Part shown: in pieces, positions 9,512-18,610 of the stretch
How the letters are laid out: each line of letters opens with the position of its first letter
Numbering within the stretch: position 1 is the stretch's first letter
Source: Casp-actino8 sp001510335
Lineage (GTDB): Bacteria > Actinomycetota > Acidimicrobiia > Acidimicrobiales > Ilumatobacteraceae
DNA: 64,000 nt
NCBI GenBank assembly: GCA_027729635.1
Contig: JAQCEM010000010.1
Coordinates: 1 to 64,000, forward strand
Direction of reading: 5' to 3'
The notes under the pieces: model-generated
Database searches by the model: none
What the model was told of the DNA's origin: nothing
Seen by the model: only the letters and a program-made list of their open reading frames with translations
Translations under genes and position numbers: made by a program

Positions 9512-10159
9512 TTATTCGGGGATGATGGCTCCGGTGATGTTTGCGCCGGTGAGAATTGCACCAGTCATGTTTGCGCCGGTGAGATCAGCGTAGAACAAGT
9601 TGGCGTTTGTGAAGTCCACGTTGGTGAGATCAGCGCCGGTCAACACTGCATCGGCGAACTTGGCCCCAGCAAAGTCTGCGCCGACGAGTGAAGCTCCATC
9701 AAGTTGAGCTTTGCGGAAGTTGGATCCTGCGCCTTTCACGTCAGCCAAATTCGCATTCGACAAAATGGCCACCGAAAAATTGGCGTCGGTCAAGGTTGCG
9801 CCACTGATATCTGCGCCACTCAAGTCGGCAAATGAAAAGCCGGTTTCACTGAGGTCGGCCTGTGAGAGGTTCGCCGAAGTCATTGTTGCGGAACCGAAAA
9901 ATGACTTTGTTAAATCTGAACCTGACAAGTTCACTTCGGTCATGTCTTCGCCCTTGAAGTCGATGTCGATAAAGCTACTATTTGACAGATCTTGTCCCGC
10001 AAATTCGGTGGGTGCAGAATCTGCGACGGTATCGCTGGTGACTGATGCCGAGTCGGTTGACGGGGTTGATGATTCTTCTGAGTCATCACCGCCGCAACTT
10101 GCCAAGACGAAAAGTGAGATCAATGCGGTTGTTACTAATTTTTTTGACGTGTTTTTCAT
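9512..10159 (-). CDS. Pentapeptide-repeat lipoprotein
   Basis: Predicted lipoprotein of 215 residues: signal peptide with lipobox LASC (Cys22), then an acidic Ser/Thr-rich linker to about residue 52, then about 30 pentapeptide repeats of the A(D/N)Lxx type (for example SQADLSETGFSFADLSGAD) running to the C-terminus. The repeats would form a right-handed quadrilateral beta-helix anchored on the outer face of the membrane. Cytoplasmic members of the family (MfpA, Qnr) protect DNA gyrase; an exported lipoprotein cannot do that, so a structural or binding role is more likely. Function unknown. Converges with the SDR gene and is downstream of argJ. Confidence 0.85.
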   Translation of the reverse strand: MKNTSKKLVTTALISLFVLASCGGDDSEESSTPSTDSASVTSDTVADSAPTEFAGQDLSNSSFIDIDFKGEDMTEVNLSGSDLTKSFFGSATMTSANLSQADLSETGFSFADLSGADISGATLTDANFSVAILSNANLADVKGAGSNFRKAQLDGASLVGADFAGAKFADAVLTGADLTNVDFTNANLFYADLTGANMTGAILTGANITGAIIPE

Positions 10160-10192
10160 AGTTCTGTCAAGTTAGTGAAGAACTAAGTCATG

Positions 10193-10210
10193 AACACTTG
10201 TAAAAAGTGT
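10193..10210 (-). terminator. Small hairpin after argJ
   Basis: ACACTT-gtaaa-AAGTGT forms a 6-bp stem about 50 bp past the argJ stop, between argJ and the lipoprotein gene. There is no clear T-tract; a weak terminator or an operator are both possible. Confidence 0.3.
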
Positions 10211-10254
10211 GACACTAGTTGCACCGTATCTGACATAACTTGTGGTGAAGATTT

Positions 10255-11412
10255 CTAGGTCGTGTAATCGGCATTAATGCGCACATAGCCGTCGGTGAGG
10301 TCGCAGCCCCACACAGTGCTGGTTGCTTGACCAGTTTGTAATGACACATGAATGCGGACATCGTCACCGCGCATGTATTCGCTCAGTTGCTTGAGCCCTG
10401 TTTCATTAACGGCAACTGGATACACCTCTTGATCACCAAAGCGAATAATGACTTTGTCTTGATCAATGTCGGTGTACTGACTGCATTTTCCGACAGCCAT
10501 GGCAACTCGACCCCAATTGGGGTCGGCACCGTGAACCGCAGTTTTTACTAACGGTGAATTCACGATTGCTTTAGCGACAGTCTTGGCCTGTTCGCTGTCG
10601 CGGGCTTGGTCAACGCATACTTCAATGAGCGTTTCGGCACCTTCACCATCACGGGCAACTTGTTTCGTGAGTGAACGGGTGACTTCTTCAAGCGCGATTT
10701 CCAATTCAGCCAGATCGACTGCGCCGGCAGCACCGCTGGCCAACACGATGGCCGTATCTGATGTCGATGTGTCGGTGTCGACCGAAACGCAATTAAATGT
10801 GCGATCAATGACTCGACGCCAGATCGCATCAAGGGCATCACCTTCAACAGCAGCGTCGGTGAATGCCATGGTGATCAACGTCGCCATGTTCGGTTCAATC
10901 ATGCCGACGCCTTTGGCAACACCAACAACTCGAGCCGGGCCAGCACCGATCGTTGCTTCGGCAATTTTGTGCACAGTGTCAGTGGTCATGATGCCGCGGG
11001 CGACGGAGTCTGCATCGTTATTGGGTAACGGAAACGGCAAGGACGCCAATCCAGTGCGAACTTTCTCAATGGGGTACGGGCGGCCGATGACTCCTGTTGA
11101 GGCAATGAGTACATCATGTGGGTCGCATCCGAGTTTGGCTGCGACGCCTTGCACTACTTCAAAAGCATTGGCAAGACCTTGTTCGCCCGTTGCAACATTG
11201 GCATTTTTGGAAATCACCACGACGGCGCGAGCCGAATGACTTGCAATATGCTTGCACGAAACAAAAACACTCGGCCCAGCAAATCGGCTTTGTGTAAAGA
11301 CGCCGGCTGCCGCAACAACATTGTCGGCAGCGACAACTGTGAAGTCTTCGCTGGTGTCTTTGATGCCGATATTGGTAACAAAACTGGTGAATCCTTGGGG
11401 CAGAGCAGTCAT
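10255..11412 (-). CDS. argJ: Bifunctional glutamate N-acetyltransferase / amino-acid acetyltransferase
   Basis: Transfers acetyl from N-acetylornithine to glutamate in arginine biosynthesis; the bifunctional form can also use acetyl-CoA. The 385-residue product has the self-cleavage region EPNMATLITM (Thr near 177, the N-terminal nucleophile of the beta chain) and SVDTDTSTSDT, with GADPNWGRVAMAVG and the C-terminal GCDLTDGYVRINADYTT block that ends the family. Start taken at ATG 11412, preceded by AGGAG (11418-11422 region); longer in-frame starts lack an RBS. Third gene of an lysS-dapD-argJ operon, 8 bp after dapD; the other arg genes are not in the window. Confidence 0.95.
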   Translation of the reverse strand: MTALPQGFTSFVTNIGIKDTSEDFTVVAADNVVAAAGVFTQSRFAGPSVFVSCKHIASHSARAVVVISKNANVATGEQGLANAFEVVQGVAAKLGCDPHDVLIASTGVIGRPYPIEKVRTGLASLPFPLPNNDADSVARGIMTTDTVHKIAEATIGAGPARVVGVAKGVGMIEPNMATLITMAFTDAAVEGDALDAIWRRVIDRTFNCVSVDTDTSTSDTAIVLASGAAGAVDLAELEIALEEVTRSLTKQVARDGEGAETLIEVCVDQARDSEQAKTVAKAIVNSPLVKTAVHGADPNWGRVAMAVGKCSQYTDIDQDKVIIRFGDQEVYPVAVNETGLKQLSEYMRGDDVRIHVSLQTGQATSTVWGCDLTDGYVRINADYTT

Positions 11413-11420
11413 CGCAACTC

Positions 11421-12347
11421 CTAGTTTTTGTGGAGAGCGGCGTTGAGGCCACCCCAATTGCCCGAACGTTGTGTTGCTTCAATCGCACCGGTGACGCTGT
11501 TGCGACGGAACAACAATCCGCTTGCCCCCGACAACGTGCGTCCTTTCACGACCTCGCCATCGGGCAACGTGATGAGCGATCCGCCGGTGACGTACAAGCC
11601 TGCTTCAACGATGCATTCATCGCCAAGACTGATTCCGATGCCGGCATTTGCGCCGAGCAAGCAACGCTCACCAATACTGACAACTTCTTTCCCACCACCA
11701 GAAAGTGTGCCCATGATTGAGGCACCGCCACCGATGTCGCTTCCATCACCAACAACCACACCGGCCGAAATTCGTCCTTCAACCATCGACGCACCAAGGG
11801 TGCCAGCATTGAAATTGCAGAAACCTTCATGCATGACAGTGGTGCCGGACGACAAGTAAGCACCGAGTCGCACTCGATTGGCGTCGGCAATGCGCACGCC
11901 AGATGGCACAACGTAATCGGTCATACGTGGGAACTTGTCGAGGCCGTGAACATTAAGCAAGCGACCACTACGGCGTTCTTCCCAGCGAACTTGATCAATG
12001 TTTTCGGGCAAAATTGGCCCGATATTGGTCCAGGCGACATTGGTGAGTAGCCCGAATGCGCCGTCGAGGTTGAGTGTGCGGGGCTTGGCCAGACGATGCG
12101 AGAGCAAGTGCAATCGCAAGTACACATCGATCGCGTTGGTTGGTGCAGAGTCGGTATCAATCAGAATGGTCGCAACCGAAACCCGCACTCCACGCAATGC
12201 GTGGTGTTGATCATCGGTGGAACGATCGGTGGTCGGTGCAGATTCGCCCCAACCAAGTTCGTGGAACCAAGCATCAAGAACGGTTCCGTCATTGCTCGAG
12301 CCATTATCAACTCGAGTGACCAGTGCGTGACCCCATGCTGCGGGCAT
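11421..12347 (-). CDS. dapD: Tetrahydrodipicolinate N-succinyltransferase
   Basis: Succinylates tetrahydrodipicolinate in the lysine/meso-diaminopimelate pathway (cytoplasm). The 308-residue product matches the longer actinobacterial DapD type: an N-terminal alpha/beta part (about 1-150) and a left-handed beta-helix of hexapeptide repeats (about 150-270, for example GAYLSSGTTVMHEGFCNFNAG and GIGISLGDECIVEAG). An ATAAGGAG RBS precedes the ATG. It follows lysS by 24 bp, joining lysine synthesis with lysyl-tRNA charging in one operon. Confidence 0.95.
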   Translation of the reverse strand: MPAAWGHALVTRVDNGSSNDGTVLDAWFHELGWGESAPTTDRSTDDQHHALRGVRVSVATILIDTDSAPTNAIDVYLRLHLLSHRLAKPRTLNLDGAFGLLTNVAWTNIGPILPENIDQVRWEERRSGRLLNVHGLDKFPRMTDYVVPSGVRIADANRVRLGAYLSSGTTVMHEGFCNFNAGTLGASMVEGRISAGVVVGDGSDIGGGASIMGTLSGGGKEVVSIGERCLLGANAGIGISLGDECIVEAGLYVTGGSLITLPDGEVVKGRTLSGASGLLFRRNSVTGAIEATQRSGNWGGLNAALHKN

Positions 12348-12371
12348 AACTACTCCTTATTGAACGTGCGA

Positions 12372-13925
12372 TTAAAACGCTTCAGGACGAAGCGTGGGGA
12401 ACAAAATGACTTCTTTGATTGAAGAGACACCCGAAAGCAACATGGCAACACGATCCATGCCGATTCCGAGACCACCAGTTGGTGGTAAACCGAATTCGAG
12501 GGCGCGTAGGTAATCTTCGTCAACAGTGCCGCGTTCAGCATCGCCGGCATCTTTGGCGGCTTGCTCTTCTTCAAAACGCATTCGTTGTTCAACTGGGTCG
12601 TTGAGTTCGCTATAGCCATTGGCGAGTTCGCGAGCGCCGACGAACAGTTCAAAACGTTCAGTGATGAATGGATCGTTGCGATCGGAGCGTGCCAACGGAG
12701 AGATCTCAACTGGATGACCTGTGACAAATGTGGGACGAATGAGCGAAGACTCAGCGGTGAACTCAAAGATCGCTTCGATCATCTTGCCCGAACCCCAACG
12801 CTTGTCGTAGCGCATACCCAATTTGTCGGCGAGTGCACGAAGAGTTTCAACGGGCTGTGATGGATGGGTTTCAACACCAGTCTTTTCGGCGATGAGTTCC
12901 ATCATGGTGGCACGACGCCATGGTTCGGCAAGGTCGACAGTATGGACAATTCCAGCCGGGTCGGCGATACCAACAATGGTTGTGCCGATGGCATCGCGCG
13001 CTGCTTGCACAATGAGTTCTTCGCAGATAGCCATGACTTCGCTGTAGTCGCCGAAAGCCTGATATAGCTCCATCATGGTGAACTCAGGGTTGTGGCGGGT
13101 GCTAATGCCTTCATTACGGAAGACACGACCAATTTCGTAGACGCGCTCCATACCACCAACGATGAGTCGCTTGAGGTGAAGTTCGAGTGCGATGCGCAAG
13201 TACAACTGCATGTCGAGTGAATTGTGATGAGTTACGAAGGGTCGAGCATGTGCGCCGCCGGCTTCGACGTGCAAGACCGGTGTCTCAACTTCAATGAAGT
13301 CTTTGGCAGCCAACGAACGACGAAAACTTGATATCACGGCATGGCGAACTTCAAATACACGACGTGCGTCTTCGTTAACGATGAGATCGGTGTAACGCTG
13401 ACGGAAACGAGTGTCGGTATCGGTGAGACCCTTCCACTTGTTGGGAAGTGGACGCACTGCCTTGGACAACAACTCAAGTCGTGAGACCTTGATGGACAAT
13501 TCACCCTTGCGAGTAGTCATGACATTGCCGTACACACCGACCCAGTCGCCAAGGTCAAGAGATGCGACATCGGCGAAACCTTCGTCGCCGATCACTGCCT
13601 TTGAAACAAACAACTGAATATCAGATGAACGATCGCGAACGGTTCCGAAAATCAGTTTGCCCTGTTCGCGCTTGAGCATGATGCGCCCAGCGATGGCCAC
13701 TTCATTTTCGGTCTCGGTGCCGGCCTCAAGGTGGCCCCAAGTAGCGCGAATCTCAGCCAGGGTGTGGGTGCGGTCAAAACGGTAGGGGTAGGGGTTGACT
13801 CCCTTGGCACGCATGTCATCGAGTTGGCCAAGGCGACGGCTCTTTTCGGCCTGAAGTCCGCTTCCCGTCAGTTCGGAGACGTCGAGATCTACGTTTTCGT
13901 CGGGGGTATTTGACTCTGCACTCAC
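12372..13925 (-). CDS. lysS: Lysyl-tRNA synthetase, class II
   Basis: Charges tRNA-Lys. From GTG 13925 the product is 517 residues: an OB-fold anticodon-binding domain (about 60-170, with GRIMLKREQGKLIFGTVRD), then the class II core with motif 1 (EVETPVLHVEAGGAHARPF), motif 2 (RNEGISTRHNPEFTMMELYQAF) and motif 3 (GLGIGMDRVAMLLSG). Start chosen at GTG because residues upstream of it (a further 19 codons) are not conserved-looking; TACCGT lies nine bases before it. First gene of the lysS-dapD-argJ operon and divergent from lpdA, with 148 bp between that show no other feature. Confidence 0.96.
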   Translation of the reverse strand: MSAESNTPDENVDLDVSELTGSGLQAEKSRRLGQLDDMRAKGVNPYPYRFDRTHTLAEIRATWGHLEAGTETENEVAIAGRIMLKREQGKLIFGTVRDRSSDIQLFVSKAVIGDEGFADVASLDLGDWVGVYGNVMTTRKGELSIKVSRLELLSKAVRPLPNKWKGLTDTDTRFRQRYTDLIVNEDARRVFEVRHAVISSFRRSLAAKDFIEVETPVLHVEAGGAHARPFVTHHNSLDMQLYLRIALELHLKRLIVGGMERVYEIGRVFRNEGISTRHNPEFTMMELYQAFGDYSEVMAICEELIVQAARDAIGTTIVGIADPAGIVHTVDLAEPWRRATMMELIAEKTGVETHPSQPVETLRALADKLGMRYDKRWGSGKMIEAIFEFTAESSLIRPTFVTGHPVEISPLARSDRNDPFITERFELFVGARELANGYSELNDPVEQRMRFEEEQAAKDAGDAERGTVDEDYLRALEFGLPPTGGLGIGMDRVAMLLSGVSSIKEVILFPTLRPEAF

Positions 13926-14061
13926 AAGAGTAAGACGGTAGTTGCTAGAGCGCCGTTGCGCTGAGTTCTTTTGCCCGTGCATTGTGAGAAACGATGATTG
14001 GTGAGTCGTTGACTTGACCGCTGTCTCAGCCGAACCACTCGGTGGGCTCTAACCCGAGGGC

Positions 14062-14067
14062 TAGCCT
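14062..14067 (+). promoter_or_regulatory. -10 TAGCCT, leaderless promoter of lpdA
   Basis: TAGCCT six bases before ATG 14074; no Shine-Dalgarno sequence between. Confidence 0.6.
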
Positions 14068-14073
14068 GACCAC

Positions 14074-15438
14074 ATGGCAGTACGTTTTCTCATTATTGGT
14101 GGCGGTCCCGCCGGAAATACCGCAGCGACATATGCGGCGCGCTTAGGCGCTGAAGTCATTATGGTCGAGCGAGAAATTGTTGGAGGTGCGGCCCACTTGA
14201 TGGATTGCATTCCGTCCAAAACCATGATCGCAACTGGCGGAGCGATGACTTTCGGCCGTAAATCGGCTGGTATGGGCCTCGAAGAGATGCAACCCGAAGT
14301 TGACGTAGAGGCCTTAACTGACCGCATCGAAGACATTAAAGGTCATCTGTCAGATAGCACGACCGAACTATTGGTGAGTCAAGGTGTGCGCATCATCAAA
14401 GGAAGTGCCAGTTTTGCTTCGCCGCACAGTGCGATTGTGACGTCAGCCGATGGCAGCGAAGAAACGATTGAGTTTGATGCGACCATGATTTCAACGGGTT
14501 CACGCCCGCGAATCCCCGATTGGGTGCAACCCGACGGTGAAAGAATTTTGACGACGCGCGATTGCTATCCGCCCAAGATTTTCCCGACCAATGTATGCAT
14601 CGTTGGATCAGGTGTAACCGGCGTTGAGTTTGTGCATATGTTTGAATCGTTCGGGTCCAAGGTTTCGTTGGTTGTGAGCCGTCAACAAGTTCTGCCCGGC
14701 AAAGACCCCGAAGTTGCAGCAGTTCTTGAAGAAGACTTCTTACGACGCGGAGTGCGTTTGTTGAAAGGCGCGCGCGCCGAATCAATTGAGCGCGAAGGCG
14801 ATGAAGTTGTGATCAAATGTGATGACGGTCGTCAGGTTCGGGCGAGCCATGCGGTGCTCACAATTGGTTCAGTCCCTAATAGCGATGGGCTCAATCTTGA
14901 TTTGGCTGGCGTTCACATGGATGGTGGCGGCTACGTTCCGATTAACCATCACTGCATCACGAATGTTGAACACATTTATGCGGCTGGTGACGTGAGCGGC
15001 AAATTGCCGCTGTCCTCGGTGGCATCAATGCAAGGTCGTAAAATTGCCGAGCATGTGATGGGATTGCATACTCGTGAACATCGTCATCTTGATTACGACA
15101 AAGCGGCATCAGCGATTTTCACCGAGCCCGAAATCGCCGATGTGGGACTCGCAGAAGCCGAAGCATTTGCGCACGGTCGCAAGATTCGTGTGACTAAGGT
15201 GCCGTTCTCGGCGACGCCCAAAGCATTGATTAACAATGATGCGCGTGGCTTCGTGAAAATCATTTCTGACCCAGCAACTGGTGTCGTGCTTGGTGGATCA
15301 ATTGTGGGTCGCCATGCAGCTGAACTCATTAGCGTGATCGCTCTTGCTGTAACGGCCAATTTGAAAGTCTCTGACATCGTTGAAAGTCTTTTAGTCCACC
15401 CCGCCTTGGCAGAAGCCCTGGCCGAAGCAGCAGAATAA
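14074..15438 (+). CDS. lpdA: NAD(P)H quinone reductase, LpdA-like (disulfide-less Lpd paralogue)
   Basis: Flavoprotein of the pyridine nucleotide-disulfide oxidoreductase fold, 454 residues: FAD site GGGPAG (9-14), NAD site GSGVTGVEF near 185, FAD-binding AAGDVSG near 310 and a C-terminal dimerisation domain. Where true dihydrolipoamide dehydrogenase has GGTCLNVGC, this protein has GGAAHLMDC: the first redox Cys is replaced (Ala40) and only Cys45 remains, while the C-terminal His-Pro-x3-Glu dyad is kept (VHPALAE). The same loss characterises Mycobacterium LpdA (Rv3303c), a quinone reductase, which is my preferred call. It is not the E3 partner of AceE. Followed closely by an RDD protein. Confidence 0.8.
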   Translation: MAVRFLIIGGGPAGNTAATYAARLGAEVIMVEREIVGGAAHLMDCIPSKTMIATGGAMTFGRKSAGMGLEEMQPEVDVEALTDRIEDIKGHLSDSTTELLVSQGVRIIKGSASFASPHSAIVTSADGSEETIEFDATMISTGSRPRIPDWVQPDGERILTTRDCYPPKIFPTNVCIVGSGVTGVEFVHMFESFGSKVSLVVSRQQVLPGKDPEVAAVLEEDFLRRGVRLLKGARAESIEREGDEVVIKCDDGRQVRASHAVLTIGSVPNSDGLNLDLAGVHMDGGGYVPINHHCITNVEHIYAAGDVSGKLPLSSVASMQGRKIAEHVMGLHTREHRHLDYDKAASAIFTEPEIADVGLAEAEAFAHGRKIRVTKVPFSATPKALINNDARGFVKIISDPATGVVLGGSIVGRHAAELISVIALAVTANLKVSDIVESLLVHPALAEALAEAAE

Positions 15439-15444
15439 ACACAC

Positions 15445-15915
15445 ATGAGCGATTTTGATCCACCCGTACTTGTTGAAACCCCGCAAGCCGACGCTTTAGC
15501 AAGTGTCGGGCAGCGCGCTCTGGCCCAAGTGTTAGATGGACTGATTATCGGAATCCCGTTGTTCGTTCTGACGCTGTCGTTCGGGGGCGATCTGACCGAC
15601 ACGCAGGACGACAATCTGTTGTGGCTGACCCTGTTGTGGCTGGGCGTTGGCCTGTTTTACAACACGGCGTTCGTGGCCATTTCGGGTGCCACGCCGGGCA
15701 AACGCATCATGAAGTTGCGCGTGGTGAATCGCACCGACGGCTCACCGGTGAACTGGACCTACGCAGCTGTGCGCGCGCTGATACCCACCGTGGCCGGCGT
15801 GGTGCCGGTGATCGGGTTCGCTTTGAACATTGCGGTGTATGTACGCGCAGCATTTCACCCGTTGCGTCAAGGTTTGCACGATGCCGCCGCTGGCACCATC
15901 GTTGTGAAGCGCTAA
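15445..15915 (+). CDS. RDD family membrane protein
   Basis: A 156-residue integral membrane protein with three or four hydrophobic segments (about 27-48, 59-80, 101-130). The RDD signature residues are visible: QRALAQVLDGLIIGIP (Arg and Asp in the first helix) and GKRIMKLRVVNRTDG after the second. It starts 6 bp after the lpdA stop, so the two are co-transcribed. Members are often linked to small-molecule or ion transport, without a settled general function. Confidence 0.85.
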   Translation: MSDFDPPVLVETPQADALASVGQRALAQVLDGLIIGIPLFVLTLSFGGDLTDTQDDNLLWLTLLWLGVGLFYNTAFVAISGATPGKRIMKLRVVNRTDGSPVNWTYAAVRALIPTVAGVVPVIGFALNIAVYVRAAFHPLRQGLHDAAAGTIVVKR

Positions 15916-15917
15916 AA

Positions 15918-15935
15918 GATCAATAAACGTTGATC
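15918..15935. terminator. Weak hairpin between convergent genes
   Basis: GATCAA-taaacg-TTGATC, a 6-bp stem between the RDD gene and the carboxylase gene, overlapping the latter's stop codon. Possible bidirectional terminator; no T-tract. Confidence 0.3.
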
Positions 15936-17709
15936 AGGCAATAACAACGACAACGTCGCCAGAACCGACGGTGTCGCCAGCCTTGACTTTGATCTCGGTG
16001 ACCTTGCCGGTCTTCTCAGCCAAAATCTGGTTTTCCATTTTCATGGCTTCAAGTACACACACTGCCTGACCCGATTCGACTTCTTGACCGACTTCAACGA
16101 GCACCTTGACGATGGTTCCTTGCATCGGCACGGTGACTTGTCCAGAACCAGCACCGCCACCTGCGCCACTGCCGGCAGCGCGCTTGGGCTTTGCGGTCTT
16201 AGGTGCACCATTCGAAATGACAGCAGTCTGTTCGGGAACCCACATCGCAACATCAAAACGCTTGCCGTTGATTTCAACAGTGGTGTTACGACGTACCAGA
16301 GGTTCGGCGTCGTCACCCGACGAAGCCGGAGCAGCATTTTCAATTCCGGAAAGGTCGAGAACCTCTTCAACCCACTTCGTTGAATGCTTCATCGCAGCAA
16401 AGTCTGGGTGCTTCAAAATTGCCAAGTCGGCGGGAATCGTGGTGTGAACACCTTCGACAACCATCTCTTCAAGTGCACGAATGGTGCGGGCAATTGCCGT
16501 TGGGCGATCTTTGCCCCACACGATGAGTTTGCCAACCAAGTTGTCGTAGTACTGGCTGATCTCGTCGCCACTTTCGTAGCCCGAGTCAAAGCGCACACCA
16601 AAACCATCGGAGGGAACAAGCTTGGTGATCTTGCCTGGTGACGGCAAGAACTTTCCGCCAGCAGGGTTTTCGGCGTTGATACGAATTTCAATACCGTGAC
16701 CATTACGACGAGCAGTGACTTCTTCTTGAGTCATGGGCAACTTTTCGCCGCCAGCAACTCGTAGCTGCCATTCAACGAGATCGATGCCCGTGATGACTTC
16801 TGAAACAGGGTGTTCAACTTGCAAACGAGTGTTCATTTCCAAGAAGAAGAATTCGCCATCTTGGTAAATGAATTCAACGGTTCCGGCATTGAAATAACCA
16901 ACGGCGCGAGCAGCCAGAACTGCGGCCTCACCCATTGCTTCTTCAACACCTTCGCCCATGGCAATGGCGGGAGCTTCTTCAACGAGCTTTTGGTGACGCC
17001 GTTGTGCTGAACAGTCGCGAGTCGAGACCCAGACGTAGTTGCCGTGCTGGTCGCCGACCAACTGCACTTCAACGTGGCGCGGCCAGGTGAGGTACTTCTC
17101 AACATAAATTTCATCGCGACCGAAGAATGCTTTTGCTTCACGTTGTGCACTGTCCATTGCTTCTTGAACGGTTTCAGCGTTGTGCACAACTTTCATGCCA
17201 CGACCGCCACCGCCGAAGGCAGCCTTAATTGCGATGGGGTAACCAAAGTCGGCACCGAACTTCTTAATTTCATCAGCAGTTGTGACGAATTCGGTGGTGC
17301 CCGGAACGATGGGGCAACCGCCGCGCAACGCAGCTTTACGACTTGAAACTTTGTCACCCATTTCGCGAATTGCATCGCCTGGGGGTCCAATGAAAGCCAC
17401 ACCCATATTGGTGATGGCATCAGCGAAATCGGCGTTCTCACTGAAGAATCCGTAACCGGGGTGAACTCCGTCGGCGCCGCTTTTGCGAATGGCTTCGAGG
17501 ATTACCTCGGTGTTGAGGTAACTCTCGGCTGCGGTTTGGCCACCAAGGGCGTAGGCCTCATCGGCAAGACGCACATGAAGGGCGTTGCGATCGAGTTCGG
17601 AATACACCGCCACGGTGGCGATTCCCATCTCTCGAGCGGCTCGGATCACGCGTACTGCGATCTCTCCGCGGTTGGCAATCACGATCTTCGTTAGGGGTTT
17701 AGTCGACAC
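15934..17709 (-). CDS. Acetyl/propionyl-CoA carboxylase alpha chain (biotin carboxylase + BCCP)
   Basis: ATP-dependent biotin carboxylase fused to a biotin carrier, providing carboxybiotin to an acyl-CoA carboxyltransferase for malonyl- or methylmalonyl-CoA. From GTG 17709 it is 591 residues: LTKIVIANRGEIAVRVIRAARE at the start of the carboxylase, the glycine-rich ATP loop KAAFGGGGRGMKVV, EMNTRLQVEHPVSE near 290-305, and at the C-terminus the biotinylation site LEAMKMENQI about 35 residues from the end. A Gly/Ala/Lys-rich linker joins the two parts. Resembles mycobacterial AccA3-type subunits. Divergent from birA, whose product would biotinylate it. Confidence 0.93.
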   Translation of the reverse strand: MSTKPLTKIVIANRGEIAVRVIRAAREMGIATVAVYSELDRNALHVRLADEAYALGGQTAAESYLNTEVILEAIRKSGADGVHPGYGFFSENADFADAITNMGVAFIGPPGDAIREMGDKVSSRKAALRGGCPIVPGTTEFVTTADEIKKFGADFGYPIAIKAAFGGGGRGMKVVHNAETVQEAMDSAQREAKAFFGRDEIYVEKYLTWPRHVEVQLVGDQHGNYVWVSTRDCSAQRRHQKLVEEAPAIAMGEGVEEAMGEAAVLAARAVGYFNAGTVEFIYQDGEFFFLEMNTRLQVEHPVSEVITGIDLVEWQLRVAGGEKLPMTQEEVTARRNGHGIEIRINAENPAGGKFLPSPGKITKLVPSDGFGVRFDSGYESGDEISQYYDNLVGKLIVWGKDRPTAIARTIRALEEMVVEGVHTTIPADLAILKHPDFAAMKHSTKWVEEVLDLSGIENAAPASSGDDAEPLVRRNTTVEINGKRFDVAMWVPEQTAVISNGAPKTAKPKRAAGSGAGGGAGSGQVTVPMQGTIVKVLVEVGQEVESGQAVCVLEAMKMENQILAEKTGKVTEIKVKAGDTVGSGDVVVVIA

Positions 17710-17728
17710 AAGTGACAATGTTGGTCTG

Positions 17729-18556
17729 ATGGAGACCCCTTTCGCCACCTCAAACGACGAGAACTTGCCCGGAGAGGCAATTTTTGGCGAAAAAATCGGA
17801 AAACTTCCGAAATCTTGGCAGGTTCGTTGGTTGGCGACGACCGGAAGTACCAACGATGACCTCTTGGCGGCTGGGCGGCTCGGTGCTGATGGTCGGGTGG
17901 CTTTGGTGACCGACTATCAATCGGCGGGTCGGGGGCGCTTAGACCGAAAGTGGGTGGCTCCTGATGGGGCGAACCTGTTGGTGAGCCTGTTGTTGCGCGA
18001 CGTGCCGCGATTTCCTCATGCTCTGACGCACGCGGTGGCGTTGGCTGCAGCGGCAGCGAGCGAAACGGTGGTGAGCGCGGCCGGAGGAAAAGTCAAGGTT
18101 GATGTCAAATGGCCGAATGATTTGTTGGTCGGTGGATGCAAGTTGGCCGGCATCTTGTCGGTCGCCGGACCAATGAAAACAATGATGACCGATGTTGAGT
18201 CGTATGTCGTACCTGAATTTGTCGTGGTTGGTCTCGGACTCAACGTTGGTTGGGCGCCTGAAGGTGCGGCCTGTTTGCAAGAGTTTGCAGCTGACGCAAT
18301 TGAACGAGACGCAGTGTTGAAAGCACTTTTGGTTGCGTTGGATCGACTGCTTGATTTGTCGCCCGCTCAACTTCATGAGCGCTATCGAACCAAATTGTCA
18401 ACGTTGCGACGGTCGGTGCGCGTTGAATTGCCGTCAGGTGAATTTGTGGAAGGGCGGGCCCTTGACGTTGAAGCCGACGGGCGACTCGTCGTGCTTGATT
18501 CATGCGGAGTGACCCAACGACTCGATGTCGGCGACATCGTCCACCTGCGTTCGTAA
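17729..18556 (+). CDS. birA: Biotin-[acetyl-CoA-carboxylase] ligase
   Basis: Forms biotinyl-5'-AMP and attaches biotin to the carrier lysine. The product from ATG 17729 is 275 residues, single-function (no N-terminal HTH, so not a repressor). Catalytic features: STNDDLL, the biotin/ATP loop SAGRGRLDRKWVAP, and VKWPNDLLVGGCKLAGIL, followed by GLGLNVGWAP and a C-terminal SH3-like domain. Only 19 bp separate its ATG from the GTG of the carboxylase gene, so its promoter must lie within or overlap that gene. Enzyme and main substrate are thus genetically coupled. Confidence 0.92.
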   Translation: METPFATSNDENLPGEAIFGEKIGKLPKSWQVRWLATTGSTNDDLLAAGRLGADGRVALVTDYQSAGRGRLDRKWVAPDGANLLVSLLLRDVPRFPHALTHAVALAAAAASETVVSAAGGKVKVDVKWPNDLLVGGCKLAGILSVAGPMKTMMTDVESYVVPEFVVVGLGLNVGWAPEGAACLQEFAADAIERDAVLKALLVALDRLLDLSPAQLHERYRTKLSTLRRSVRVELPSGEFVEGRALDVEADGRLVVLDSCGVTQRLDVGDIVHLRS

Positions 18557-18597
18557 TCAGTTGGCAGGCATGACAAGCCTGAGGGGTATCAGGCGAA

Positions 18598-18603
18598 TAG
18601 TTT
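18598..18603 (+). promoter_or_regulatory. -10 TAGTTT, leaderless promoter of LCP gene
   Basis: TAGTTT seven bases before ATG 18611; the intervening ctaaggc contains a weak AGG that is too close to act as an RBS. Confidence 0.5.
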
Positions 18604-18610
18604 CTAAGGC

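Noticed and set aside
10583..11239. 218-codon plus-strand frame
   Set aside because: Antisense to argJ; Ser/Ala/Thr-rich composition typical of a shadow frame.
15918..15935. Strong terminator between RDD and carboxylase genes
   Set aside because: Stem only 6 bp, A/T-rich, no T-tract; kept only as a weak hairpin.
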